Below are positions 32,012 to 40,529 of a stretch of 64,000 bases of DNA, one piece after another. The stretch is from Sporomusa silvacetica DSM 10669 (GTDB lineage: Bacteria; Bacillota; Negativicutes; Sporomusales; Sporomusaceae). The position numbers and the translations under genes are program-made. How positions within the stretch are numbered: the first letter of the stretch is position 1; every line of letters begins with the position of its first letter. The stretch is from the NCBI RefSeq assembly GCF_002257705.1, contig NZ_LSLK01000110.1:1-64000 (forward strand). Reading direction: 5' to 3'. The notes beneath the pieces are model-generated. The model was not told the origin of the DNA, did not search any database, and was given only the letters and a program-made list of their open reading frames with translations.

Positions 32012-32191
32012 CGACAAGCCTCCACTAATTTTATATCTTTTACTTTGTTAAAGCTCACAGGTGCTGTACTTTCTTTCCACCTCCATGACACTAATTATAC
32101 CATTATATTCTAAATATTTACAATGTTAATATCCCTTTTTCCCCATATACACACTGAACCTATTCTCATTTCTTGGCTCTACCCAATGCCA

Positions 32192-32689
32192 TCATTTACG
32201 TTCGTCTGGTTTCACCAAGCCTAGGTTAATATGGCAGTACCCTCCCGGTGTCTTTTCCAGATACCTTTGATGATAGTCCTCTGCCGGGAAAAAGCGTCCC
32301 ACCGCTTCGATTTCTACTACAATTGGCTCAGAATAATGCGGTTGCATTTTATTTATAAAATTGCTGATTACCGCCTTGTCTTCCTCCGCTGCGTAGTACA
32401 CACCTGTCCGATACTGTGTACCTTGATCAGGCCCTTGGCGATTTAGCGTAGTCGGATCAATAATCCGGAAAAAGTGTTCTAATAACTTCTGTAAGGGCAA
32501 TATCTTCTCATCATAAGTAACTTCACAGACCTCAGCATAGCCTGTGGTTCCTGTGCATACCTGCTGATATGTGGGCCGGTCTGTAGTGCCTTGTCCATAG
32601 CCTACTTTTGTATTTAGAACACCATTGAGTTGCATAAAATAAGCTTCCATGCCCCAGAAACAACCTCCTGCAAGCCATATCTTCTTCAT
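32192..32689 (-). CDS. msrA: Peptide methionine-S-sulfoxide reductase MsrA, 165 aa
   Basis: Repairs oxidised methionine. The catalytic motif GGCFWGMEAYF is at the N-terminus (Cys about residue 10). TKVGYGQGTTDRPTYQQVCTGTTGYAEVCEV, broken here as TKVGYGQGT and CTGTTGYAEVCEV, and FFRIIDPTTLNRQGPDQGTQ follow. The cytoplasmic MsrA-only form lacks a fused MsrB. The start MKKIWLAGG at 32689 follows AGGAGGGG. Confidence 0.96.
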   Translation of the reverse strand: MKKIWLAGGCFWGMEAYFMQLNGVLNTKVGYGQGTTDRPTYQQVCTGTTGYAEVCEVTYDEKILPLQKLLEHFFRIIDPTTLNRQGPDQGTQYRTGVYYAAEEDKAVISNFINKMQPHYSEPIVVEIEAVGRFFPAEDYHQRYLEKTPGGYCHINLGLVKPDERK

Positions 32690-32879
32690 AACGAGCACCC
32701 CTCCTACTTAAATGAAGTTCACTTTTCTTTTATACTTCCCTATTTTTCAATAAACCACTTGTTAAGATCTACGTGCAAGATAGTTCGAGACAAAAAAACG
32801 CCTCCTCGCCGCAGAACATGTGTTTGTTGTTATTATAGAACAAACGTTCCGCAACGTAAAGAGGAGTAATTTGGAAATT

Positions 32880-33155
32880 TTATGGTGCTTCGCTCATAAT
32901 AACGTCTATTTGCTTTTGTATTTTCTGGATCTGTTTTTTGATTTCTAAACTATCCTCATTTTCATTTTTCTTCTCTTGCAAGGAATTAAGATATTCTGCT
33001 TGAGCAGCTATGACTAAGATAATGCAACCGATTCCAACAATAAAATTTCCAAGAACATTTTGCTCGCTAGGTGTTTTATCATAAGCTATAACTATTCCCA
33101 AAACCGCGGAAATTAGCCCAAGCTCATTTGCTCCGATATCTTCAAATTCAGACAC
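32880..33155 (-). CDS. Hypothetical membrane protein, 91 aa
   Basis: GTG start with GAGGTG. Two hydrophobic stretches, NELGLISAVLGIVIAY (about 10-25) and VLGNFIVGIGCIILVIAA (about 34-51), precede a charged coiled-coil-like tail (LQEKKNENEDSLEIKKQIQK, then IQKQIDVIMSEAP). No family recognised. It probably sits in the membrane with a cytoplasmic helix. It stands alone with reasonable spacing on both sides. Confidence 0.65.
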   Translation of the reverse strand: MSEFEDIGANELGLISAVLGIVIAYDKTPSEQNVLGNFIVGIGCIILVIAAQAEYLNSLQEKKNENEDSLEIKKQIQKIQKQIDVIMSEAP

Positions 33156-33362
33156 TATATTTTCACCTCAGTTAAATATATGATAAGAAATAGTACTTAT
33201 TCGATTCGTCTACTGAGAGCATCTCTTACTTACTCTGCACTAATACTTCAGATAAGATGCTTACCTGGCTTAGGTAAACATTGAATTAGTAAATATTGAC
33301 ACAAAATAGAATAAAATGGTAAAATATAGCTGAATTTAATCGTACCAAATTCAAGCGGGAGT

Positions 33363-33545
33363 CAAGATGAGTGTGGATTTACTGGCGCGGCAATGGCAAA
33401 GTCAGCGGTAAATTTTATTGGTCAGCCACTTGTTGTTACGAATACACCAGGCGGGGCGGCTACTATCGGCTGGAATGAGCTTGCCGGGGCCAATGCGGAT
33501 GGCTATACTATTGGTATTTGGGACCACAAGCTTTTAGTCAAGTGA
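33363..33545 (+). pseudogene. Fragment of a TctC-family binding protein gene
   Basis: The frame GFTGAAMAKSAVNFIGQPLV, then TNTPGGAATIGWNELAGANA and DGYTIGIWD matches the N-terminal third of TctC/Bug solute-binding proteins. It ends at a stop at 33543 and has no proper start. The next intact gene is a full-length TctC-like protein with corresponding residues (LGQPLIVANIPGKEATVG), so this is a broken paralogue or recombination remnant. Confidence 0.7.
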
Positions 33546-33648
33546 ATGGCCGATAATGCTCGACTTACGAAAATCGTAACAGGTACTGGAATTACCGGGC
33601 GTATAGCGACGCATAAGAACTGAATAATGATTTGGGGGCTATTTAACT

Positions 33649-34584
33649 ATGGAAGAAAAATCGATATGTATTTCCGAAGTACCCTTCAAGCCAATTACAA
33701 TAATTGTGCCTACTACTGCCGGTGGAAGCCCAGATTTGACGGTACGGATTATGGAGAAGGCGGCAATCAAACATCTTGGACAACCACTGATTGTCGCGAA
33801 TATACCTGGTAAGGAAGCCACTGTTGGTAGGAATACGCTAGCTGATGTCAACCCGGATGGTTATACTATCAGCGCAATTGCTACCGATATAACTTTACAG
33901 CCACTCTATGGCTCGGTAGAATATTATTATTCGACAATGCTGGAACCACTTGCTCAGATTGGTTCTTTGCCGGTAGTAGCAGCTGTCCTAGCAGAGCATC
34001 CGTGGCGAAACATTAATGAATTGGTAGATTTCGCCAAAGAGCATCCTGGAAAAATAAAATATGGCCACATGGGCTTAGGCACGCCAAAACATGTTGTAGG
34101 CGAATTGTTTGCAAAAGAGGCAGGAGTTACTATTACTCAGGTTCCATTTAATGGCGGCCCAGAGGCAATTAAGGCTCTAGTGGACGGGCATATACAACTT
34201 GTGTTTACCGACCCTCCTCAAGTAAAGCACCTTGTAGAAAGCGGGAGAATCAAAGTGTTGTCAATTGCGACAGAGCAACGTCTGGCTGATCCTCTATTTA
34301 AGGCTGTGCCGACTTTTAAGGAACAAGGTCTAGCTGTAGTATTTAGTCTTTGGCTTGGAGTTGGAGCCCCGAAAGGGCTATCGAAAGATGTGAAAGAAAA
34401 ATTAGTCGAAAGAATTAAGCTAATTTTTCATGATGAGGCTATTAAAGGAGATTTAGAAAACTTTGGAATAACCATTGACTACCTCGGATCACAAGAGTTT
34501 AATCAAAAGTGGAACCGTGAAACTGATCACCTTACAAAAGCGGTAAAAGAAACTGGAATTGCCGAACTTATAGCTACGAAATAA
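33649..34584 (+). CDS. TctC/Bug-family solute-binding protein lacking a signal peptide, 311 aa
   Basis: Binding-protein component of tripartite tricarboxylate transporters. Family parts: KPITIIVPTTAGGSPDLTVR, then GQPLIVANIPGKEATVGRNT, NPDGYTISAIATD, GHMGLGTPKHVVGELFAKEA and GVGAPKGLSKDVKEKLVERI. The protein begins MEEKSICISEVPFKPITIIV, without the usual lipoprotein or Sec signal. No TctA/TctB genes are nearby. It may be cytoplasmic, have lost its signal, or work as a sensor. GGGGG lies about ten bases before the ATG. Confidence 0.85.
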   Translation: MEEKSICISEVPFKPITIIVPTTAGGSPDLTVRIMEKAAIKHLGQPLIVANIPGKEATVGRNTLADVNPDGYTISAIATDITLQPLYGSVEYYYSTMLEPLAQIGSLPVVAAVLAEHPWRNINELVDFAKEHPGKIKYGHMGLGTPKHVVGELFAKEAGVTITQVPFNGGPEAIKALVDGHIQLVFTDPPQVKHLVESGRIKVLSIATEQRLADPLFKAVPTFKEQGLAVVFSLWLGVGAPKGLSKDVKEKLVERIKLIFHDEAIKGDLENFGITIDYLGSQEFNQKWNRETDHLTKAVKETGIAELIATK

Positions 34585-34668
34585 ACTAACTGACGCCTCC
34601 CTAATTCAGGGCATCAGGAAGGCAATTTTCTTGCTGAAACAGGGTAGAATTATACGTATGCTAGCTTA

Positions 34669-34715
34669 ATAGCTTAAAATGGTGGCCATTTCGTGTGGTC
34701 ACCATTTTAAGCTAT
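34669..34715 (+). terminator. Terminator after the TctC-like gene
   Basis: Perfect 16-bp stem, 34669-34684 with 34700-34715, followed by TTTTTATCC. The rest of the gap to 34944 shows nothing distinct. Confidence 0.75.
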
Positions 34716-34944
34716 TTTTATCCAAATGGAAAGGTTAACTTTCCCTGGATAGAGCCTTCTGCTTCAATTGCAGCTTGCGCCGCACAAACAACTATATTTA
34801 TTAAGATTGTGTAAAGCTACTGTTAAGCTTTGGCAAAGCATCTTTCACCCACCGCGCAAATTATGTTACTATCAAACCAAAACGTACCATACTCCCTACT
34901 ATTCGTAAATTTGGGCTATGAATTGTATTTTCGGAGGAATTATC

Positions 34945-36768
34945 TTGACTACATTTGCTTCTTATCGTACCAAAGTCCTTCATCTATATAAAACCACAAA
35001 TAAACAAACAAGTGAGATGAAGAGTTTCATGGAATTAAAGAATATTCTCGAACAAAGCGATATCCGGATAGTATTTCAGCCGGTAGTATCATTAACGAAT
35101 GCAGAAATCATCGGCTATGAGGCCTTAAGCAGAGGTCCTAAAGACTCCATGCTGGAGCGGCCTGATGCCCTTTTTTCAACAGCGGCAAAATATGATCTTG
35201 TCTGGGAGTTAGAGTATTTATGTCGTCGGGCAACCTTGGAAAAGGCAAAAGACCTTGCTCCTTCTAAAATGGTTTTTATAAATGTAGACCCCAAAATCAT
35301 CAATGATCCTCGCTTTCAAAAAGGACAAACGCAGGATATGCTCTGCCAATTTCAGGCTAACACCGGTAATATTATTTTTGAAATCACGGAAAAAACGGCG
35401 ATTGATGATTACAAAGGCTTCTGCTGTATTCTGGACAATTATACAAGTCAAGGGTATAAAATAGCCATCGATGATACCGGTTCAGGGTATTCAGGCCTGA
35501 GAACCTTAGCTGAGATCCGCCCTAATTTTATAAAAGTAGATATGGAATTAGTACGCGATATTGACAAAGATAACCTTAAACAAGCCATGCTGAAGGCATT
35601 ATACGACTTCTCTGTAAGCACAAATAGCAAAATTATTGCAGAGGGAATTGAAACCCAGGACGAATTAGCTACTTTAATCAGTATTGGTATTCCGTATGGG
35701 CAGGGTTTTTTTCTGCAAAAACCACTACCAGAATTCAGTGAAATTCCAGGCTCAATTAAACAAATTATCTTAGAACTAAATAAGCGCAAAAAACGCGAGC
35801 TTTATCATACTTCCATGACGCTGCCGGTCGGAGAAATCGCCCAGCAGGAGCAAGCTTTCCCCTCTTCAACGGTCGGTAATGTAGCACTTGATTATTTTAG
35901 CCAACACCCTGCCTGCCAGGGAATTACCATTGTTGATAATGAGCGTCCAGTCGGGCTGCTGATGAAAAATAAATTCTTGGCTAACCTGGCTACACAATAT
36001 GGTATTGCGCTCTATATGAACAGATCGATTCGCTCCCATATGGATAAAAATCCGCTAATTGTCGCTTATGATACGCCAATAGAGGTAGTTTCAAAATCAG
36101 CCTTAGCACGAAAAGACGATGATATCTATGACTATATAATAATAACCAATCAAGACAAATACTTTGGTACTGTCACCATAAAAAAAATTCTGGAAAAAAC
36201 CACACAATTAGAGCTTAACCGCGCAAAACATGCGAACCCGCTGACAGGCTTACCCGGCAACTTAATTATTGAAGGAGAATTAGATAAACTTCTCAAGGAA
36301 AATTCGGGCAACTATGCCGTATTGTATTTTGACCTAGATAATTTCAAAGCCTACAACGACGTCTATGGGTTTGAACGTGGCGATAAGGTTATCTGTTTTA
36401 CCGCCGAAGTCATACAACAGGATTTACATAGCTATTACAATAGAGAATCCTTTCTGGGACATATCGGCGGTGATGATTTCATTGCTATAACCCGCGGCAA
36501 TGATGTTACAAAGCTATGCGAGCGCATAATTTCTGATTTTAATCATCGTATTGTAGACTACTATAACCACGAAGACTGTAACAGAGGCTATATATGCACC
36601 AAAAACAGGCATGGCATCCATGAAGACTTTCCTATCATGTCGTTGTCTATCGCAGTTGTTACTGACAAACAGAGAAATTATACAACTATCCTCGAAATAG
36701 CGGAAACCGCAAGTCAACTTAAGAAGCAATGCAAACTTAATTGGCAAAGTTGTTATTGTATCAAATAA
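34945..36768 (+). CDS. EAL - CBS pair - GGDEF cyclic-di-GMP protein, 607 aa
   Basis: Signalling protein with an EAL domain first (IIGYEALSRGP near residue 60, INVDPKII, FEITEKTAIDD, IAIDDTGSGYSG, IKVDMELVRDID, IIAEGIET, GQGFFLQKP). A CBS-like pair follows (about 300-420), then a GGDEF domain (NPLTGLPGNLIIE, VLYFDLDNFKAYNDVYGFERGD split here, and GGDDF as the active loop). EAL key residues look intact, so phosphodiesterase activity is likely. The GGDDF loop may be weakly active or regulatory. TTG at 34945 is preferred: GGAGG lies seven bases upstream, whereas ATG at 34918 has none. Confidence 0.9.
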   Translation: MTTFASYRTKVLHLYKTTNKQTSEMKSFMELKNILEQSDIRIVFQPVVSLTNAEIIGYEALSRGPKDSMLERPDALFSTAAKYDLVWELEYLCRRATLEKAKDLAPSKMVFINVDPKIINDPRFQKGQTQDMLCQFQANTGNIIFEITEKTAIDDYKGFCCILDNYTSQGYKIAIDDTGSGYSGLRTLAEIRPNFIKVDMELVRDIDKDNLKQAMLKALYDFSVSTNSKIIAEGIETQDELATLISIGIPYGQGFFLQKPLPEFSEIPGSIKQIILELNKRKKRELYHTSMTLPVGEIAQQEQAFPSSTVGNVALDYFSQHPACQGITIVDNERPVGLLMKNKFLANLATQYGIALYMNRSIRSHMDKNPLIVAYDTPIEVVSKSALARKDDDIYDYIIITNQDKYFGTVTIKKILEKTTQLELNRAKHANPLTGLPGNLIIEGELDKLLKENSGNYAVLYFDLDNFKAYNDVYGFERGDKVICFTAEVIQQDLHSYYNRESFLGHIGGDDFIAITRGNDVTKLCERIISDFNHRIVDYYNHEDCNRGYICTKNRHGIHEDFPIMSLSIAVVTDKQRNYTTILEIAETASQLKKQCKLNWQSCYCIK

Positions 36769-36891
36769 AGCTACTCTCTTTGGCTAGCCATATTACTTTT
36801 TAACTAAACGATAACATAGATTTAACAGCACCTCTCATTCAATTTGTTACAATGCTTCTAGAGCCTTACTTTAATCTAAGGGGTGAGTGCT

Positions 36892-38019
36892 ATGAGTAAG
36901 AAAATATTGCTCGTGTCCGCTTCGATAGGTTCTGGTCATATCCAGGCCGCAAATGCTGTTCGGGATGAACTTAACCGCATCTCTCCGGCCACAAATGTCG
37001 CAGTAGTCGATTTTCTGGACCAGGAAATCTCCTTGGGGCATCTCATTAAAGAAACCTATCTAAAAATGCTCGACGTTCTTCCCCATGCCTATGACTTTCT
37101 ATACCGCAAGTCCCAGAAATCTCAACCTGGTGCTAGTGTAAAGAATGTAACAGCACTTATTATGAAAAGAAAAATGTTAAAATTACTTTATGAGTATCGC
37201 CCTGATATGTTAGTCTTTACGCATCCCTTTCCCTGCTGTGCTGCCGCTTACTTATGTCGAACCGGTCAGCTTTCCATACCGATGGCTGCAGTTATGACTG
37301 ACTTCTCCTTTCATCCTATGTGGCTGCACAAAGAAATTAATGCCTATTTTGTGGCCAATAATGAAATTCAGCATGCCCTTCATGGCAATGGGATTGCAAA
37401 CGACCGGATTTTTATAACCGGCATCCCTATCTCTCCTAAATTTACCCAAACTCCCCCAAACAATCGTACGAAAGACAGGGGTATCCCTGAAATACTGATT
37501 ATGGGGGGCGGCCTTGGCTTGGGAGCAATCGAAGAGGCCGTTATTAGTCTACAGTCTGCGAAAACACAATTAAAAATCATTGCTGTCGCCGGAAATAATG
37601 CTAAGCTGAGAGACAAGTTGTTAACCCTAAAAAATACGTCCTGCAACCCACTCACGGTCATGGGCTATACCGAGAGAATCAATGAGCTTATGGCTAATGC
37701 CTCGCTACTTATTACTAAGTCTGGTGCTCTTACCTGTAGCGAAGCACTATCCCAGGAACTCCCGCTGCTACTACTTAGTCCCCTACCGGGACAAGAAGAG
37801 GATAATGCAAACTTCCTAACCCAGCAAGGAGTTGCCCTTCGTATTTCACCTGCTCATCAACTAGCCAGTCTAGTTGATGAGCTACTATCTAAGCCGCATA
37901 TTCTAGCTGCTATGCGTTCAAAAGCCCACGACCTGAGCAAACCAGCCGCGGCGAATCACATCGCATTAATGCTGTCTGCTAGCATACACAATCGCACTGC
38001 CATATTCTCTGCAAGCTAG
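36892..38019 (+). CDS. MGDG synthase / UgtP-like diacylglycerol glycosyltransferase, 375 aa
   Basis: Starts MSKKILLVSASIGSGHIQAA, the N-terminal MGDG_synth motif SxGxGHxxAA. It continues with VVDFLDQ, VFTHPFPCCAAAYLC, a linker, and a C-terminal GT28-like nucleotide-sugar domain (LIMGGGLGLGAIEEAV, VMGYTERINELMANASLLIT, KSGALTCSEALSQELPLLLL). Such enzymes transfer sugars to diacylglycerol at the inner membrane. Donor and product are not predictable. The ATG follows AAGGGGTGAGTGCT. The phospholipase-like gene is 36 bases downstream, probably in the same operon. Confidence 0.88.
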   Translation: MSKKILLVSASIGSGHIQAANAVRDELNRISPATNVAVVDFLDQEISLGHLIKETYLKMLDVLPHAYDFLYRKSQKSQPGASVKNVTALIMKRKMLKLLYEYRPDMLVFTHPFPCCAAAYLCRTGQLSIPMAAVMTDFSFHPMWLHKEINAYFVANNEIQHALHGNGIANDRIFITGIPISPKFTQTPPNNRTKDRGIPEILIMGGGLGLGAIEEAVISLQSAKTQLKIIAVAGNNAKLRDKLLTLKNTSCNPLTVMGYTERINELMANASLLITKSGALTCSEALSQELPLLLLSPLPGQEEDNANFLTQQGVALRISPAHQLASLVDELLSKPHILAAMRSKAHDLSKPAAANHIALMLSASIHNRTAIFSAS

Positions 38020-38055
38020 TGTCTCTTTAGGAAAAAAGTATCTAAGGAGAGAGTT

Positions 38056-38760
38056 ATGATTACTACATTAAAAACTGTACCTACAGATGCTTGCCTTCAC
38101 TTTATGCTAGCGGTAGTATCCCCCTTTCAAAGTTTTTTGGATAAGCCAGGGCTAACCCATGAATTTTGCAACCATCAAGCCCTTTCTATCATCAAGAACG
38201 ATGGCCTCTGGCAATGTTCGAACTTTCTATCAAACTACATTGAAGAACTTAACTTAGGTGTGTACTGGGCAGATAAAGACTGGAAGAACGTCCACCACTA
38301 TTTTGAACCTTGTTCAGGCAAAGGATTATGGCATTCCACACATGCTATCGAAAACTTCGAATTATATTATCAGCTGGCACTCTGTTCGGCGAAAAAGTAT
38401 GACTTAAAAAAAGCCACATTTTTCTTAGGCGCATCCGCCCATATACTCCAGGATTTATGTGTCCCTCACCACGCAAGATCAAAGCTGTTTAATGGTCACA
38501 AGCAATATGAAGGCTGGGCGCAAGCGAATTATGATAAGTACGCTGTACTAACTGAGGGTATATACTGCCAGGGACTTGAGTCTCTCATCACCAATAATGC
38601 ATGTGTCGCTGCTGATTTCTTTGATTGGGTCCGCTACGAAGATGATGTAGCCCATTACAACAAGGCGACAGAAGTTCTTCTTCCTCTGGCCCAGCGCACG
38701 ACTGCAGGCTTATTTCACGCCTTTACCACAGAAATACATAACTTTTGGCAATTCGCATAA
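38056..38760 (+). CDS. Zinc-dependent phospholipase C-like protein, 234 aa
   Basis: The motif GASAHILQDLCVPHHARSKL (about residues 130-150) matches the metal site of the phospholipase C / S1-P1 nuclease superfamily (H-x3-D-x4-HH). Upstream it has THEFCNHQALSII, WHSTHAIENFELYYQ. Unlike secreted bacterial PLCs it has no signal peptide and no C-terminal PLAT domain. It shares an operon with the glycosyltransferase, so a lipid-related intracellular role is inferred. AAGGAGAG precedes the ATG. Confidence 0.75.
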   Translation: MITTLKTVPTDACLHFMLAVVSPFQSFLDKPGLTHEFCNHQALSIIKNDGLWQCSNFLSNYIEELNLGVYWADKDWKNVHHYFEPCSGKGLWHSTHAIENFELYYQLALCSAKKYDLKKATFFLGASAHILQDLCVPHHARSKLFNGHKQYEGWAQANYDKYAVLTEGIYCQGLESLITNNACVAADFFDWVRYEDDVAHYNKATEVLLPLAQRTTAGLFHAFTTEIHNFWQFA

Positions 38761-38810
38761 CCGCGTCACTCCCTTAAATATATATTTATAGCTTGTACTC
38801 CCCTGTACAT

Positions 38811-38844
38811 AAAATCCCCCTGGCCTAAGTTGCCAGGGGATTTT
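38811..38844 (+). terminator. Terminator after the phospholipase-like gene
   Basis: AAAATCCCCCTGGC pairs with GCCAGGGGATTTT (one bulged C), with T-rich flank ATTATT. Confidence 0.8.
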
Positions 38845-38953
38845 ATTATTCACAGAAATTGATACAGCATAATTCCCTTCCATAAATTTCAAGAATTTCT
38901 TTGAATTTAAACTTGGAAATACAATAATAATAAGGTAAATGGAGGTAATATAA

Positions 38954-39160
38954 ATGACAGTTGCTTCTCAGGTCAAACAAACGCTAGCTACTCTAAAAGG
39001 TAGTCAAGGTACATTACGGTTATATGCGTCGCAGACCCGGAATGAAGAAACCAAGCTAGTTTACAAAGAAGCTTTGGAAACTACCGGAACAATTATCAAT
39101 GACCTTGACAGAAGAATGCAGAATTTAGAATATCAAGAGCCACAATACAAAGGGAACTAG
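38954..39160 (+). CDS. DUF1657 protein, 68 aa
   Basis: MTVASQVKQTLATLKGSQGT, then YASQTRNEETKLVYKEALET and a C-terminal QEPQYKGN. DUF1657 proteins are small helical proteins of spore formers, typically encoded with SpoVAC/AD/AE and DUF421 genes, notably in the spoVA2mob operon linked to heat-resistant spores. GGAGG lies before the ATG. It is the first gene of this operon. Confidence 0.92.
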   Translation: MTVASQVKQTLATLKGSQGTLRLYASQTRNEETKLVYKEALETTGTIINDLDRRMQNLEYQEPQYKGN

Positions 39161-39175
39161 TCAGGAGATTGAGCA

Positions 39176-40036
39176 ATGCAGACATGGATACAGATATTAT
39201 TTAGTTCAGTTTCATTATTTTTTGCGCTACTGCTCTTGATCAGGCTGCTGGGAAAAAGAAATATCGTTCGCATGACACCCTTTAGATTTGTAAGCTATAT
39301 CGTAACAGCAGTAATTGCCGCATTAATGTCCCTAAATTTAATTGCCAATCTCGCCTTCGGATTTATTGCGCTTGGTGTTTGGGTACTATTTCCGGTAGCA
39401 TTGGATTATCTGTCCCTTAAAAGCAAATGGATTCATGACATCGTTAACGGTAAGGAAACTGTACTAATTAAGCATGGAAAAATCATGGATGAGAATCTTC
39501 TGCAAACAAGGCTAACAGGCGAGGAACTGCTGCGAGAGCTCCGTTCTAAAAATGCCTTTAATCTCGCAGATGTAGAATTCGCAGTAATGGAAGATACCGG
39601 AGACATAAATGTTTTTTTGAAATCTGACAAAACACCAGTATCCGCCAACGATTTAGGGATAAAAGTGGCTCCCCTGGCAGAACCGCAGACAATTATACTG
39701 GATGGCAACATTATCAATGAACCCCTGGCTTCTTTGGGATTTAACACCGAGTGGCTAAGTATCAAGTTGGAAACCATCGGAGTATCGCTAGATAATGTGT
39801 TTATCGGGCAGGTAGACTCATCTGGTGATTTATACCTAGATCTATTTGACGACTCTGTACAATTACCACAGCCGAAAGTTAAGGAAATGTTATACGCAAA
39901 TTTTGAAAAAGTCCAAGCTGATCTCACGACCTTTGCGCTAGAGACAAAAAATGAAGCAGCTAAACAAATGTATTCAGCGCATGCAGCAACGTTACAACAA
40001 CTTTTGGAAAAGCTTAAGCCATATTTATTGCGTTAG
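39176..40036 (+). CDS. DUF421 (YetF-like) membrane protein with DUF1657-like tail, 286 aa
   Basis: Three N-terminal membrane helices (about residues 8-90) with LLLLIRLLGKRNIVRMTPF, followed by the DUF421 soluble domain (NGKETVLIKHGKIMDENLLQ, TGEELLRELRSKNAFNLADV, EFAVMEDTG). The last 50 residues (KEMLYANFEKVQADLTTFAL, ETKNEAAKQMYSAHAATLQQ) look like a DUF1657 domain fused to the end. YetF-type proteins accompany spoVA2mob operons and probably act in the spore inner membrane. GGAGATTG precedes the ATG. Confidence 0.88.
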   Translation: MQTWIQILFSSVSLFFALLLLIRLLGKRNIVRMTPFRFVSYIVTAVIAALMSLNLIANLAFGFIALGVWVLFPVALDYLSLKSKWIHDIVNGKETVLIKHGKIMDENLLQTRLTGEELLRELRSKNAFNLADVEFAVMEDTGDINVFLKSDKTPVSANDLGIKVAPLAEPQTIILDGNIINEPLASLGFNTEWLSIKLETIGVSLDNVFIGQVDSSGDLYLDLFDDSVQLPQPKVKEMLYANFEKVQADLTTFALETKNEAAKQMYSAHAATLQQLLEKLKPYLLR

Positions 40037-40049
40037 AAGGTGAATTGCA

Positions 40050-40529
40050 TTGTCAAGTATTAAACGTAAAAATCTAACCCCTGTACAGCAGCAATACCAG
40101 GACTTTGCTCGCGCAAGGGAACCTCAGCGTCCAATAGCAATTAACTGTATACGCGCTTTTATTGTAGGCGGCATTATCTGTACAATAGGTCAGGGAGTAC
40201 AGTTGTTTTTCATTACCTATTTTAATTTTGACGAGAAGACAGCAGGCGATCCCACTGTTGCGATTCTGATTTTGATTTCAGTAATTCTTACAAGCCTTGG
40301 ATTATATGATCATATTGCTCAATGGGGCGGTGCTGGCAGTGCTGTTCCGGTTACAGGGTTTGCAAATACAATTGCCTCAGCTTCTCTTGACCACAAAAGT
40401 GAGGGGTTTGTATTAGGGGTCGGCGGAAATATGTTTAAAATCGCCGGACCAGTTATTGTATTTGGTGTCTTTTCCGCTTTTATTGTTGCGATTGTAAAAG
40501 TAATCATTACGTCGTTAGGTGGAATGTAA
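40050..40529 (+). CDS. spoVAC: Stage V sporulation protein AC, 159 aa
   Basis: Membrane protein with about four helices: AFIVGGIICTIGQGVQLFFI, ILILISVILTSLGLYDHIAQ, GAGSAVPVTGFANTIASASL (the conserved loop) and VIVFGVFSAFIVAIVKVI. SpoVAC forms a mechanosensitive, dipicolinate-conducting channel of the spore inner membrane. Start is TTG with AGAAGGTG upstream, giving the usual length. Its stop abuts the spoVAD start. Confidence 0.93.
   Translation: MSSIKRKNLTPVQQQYQDFARAREPQRPIAINCIRAFIVGGIICTIGQGVQLFFITYFNFDEKTAGDPTVAILILISVILTSLGLYDHIAQWGGAGSAVPVTGFANTIASASLDHKSEGFVLGVGGNMFKIAGPVIVFGVFSAFIVAIVKVIITSLGGM

Noticed and set aside
33547..33624. 25-codon frame MADNARLTKIV... between the TctC fragment and the TctC-like gene
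   Set aside because: No ribosome-binding site and no similarity recognised; likely part of the decayed region.
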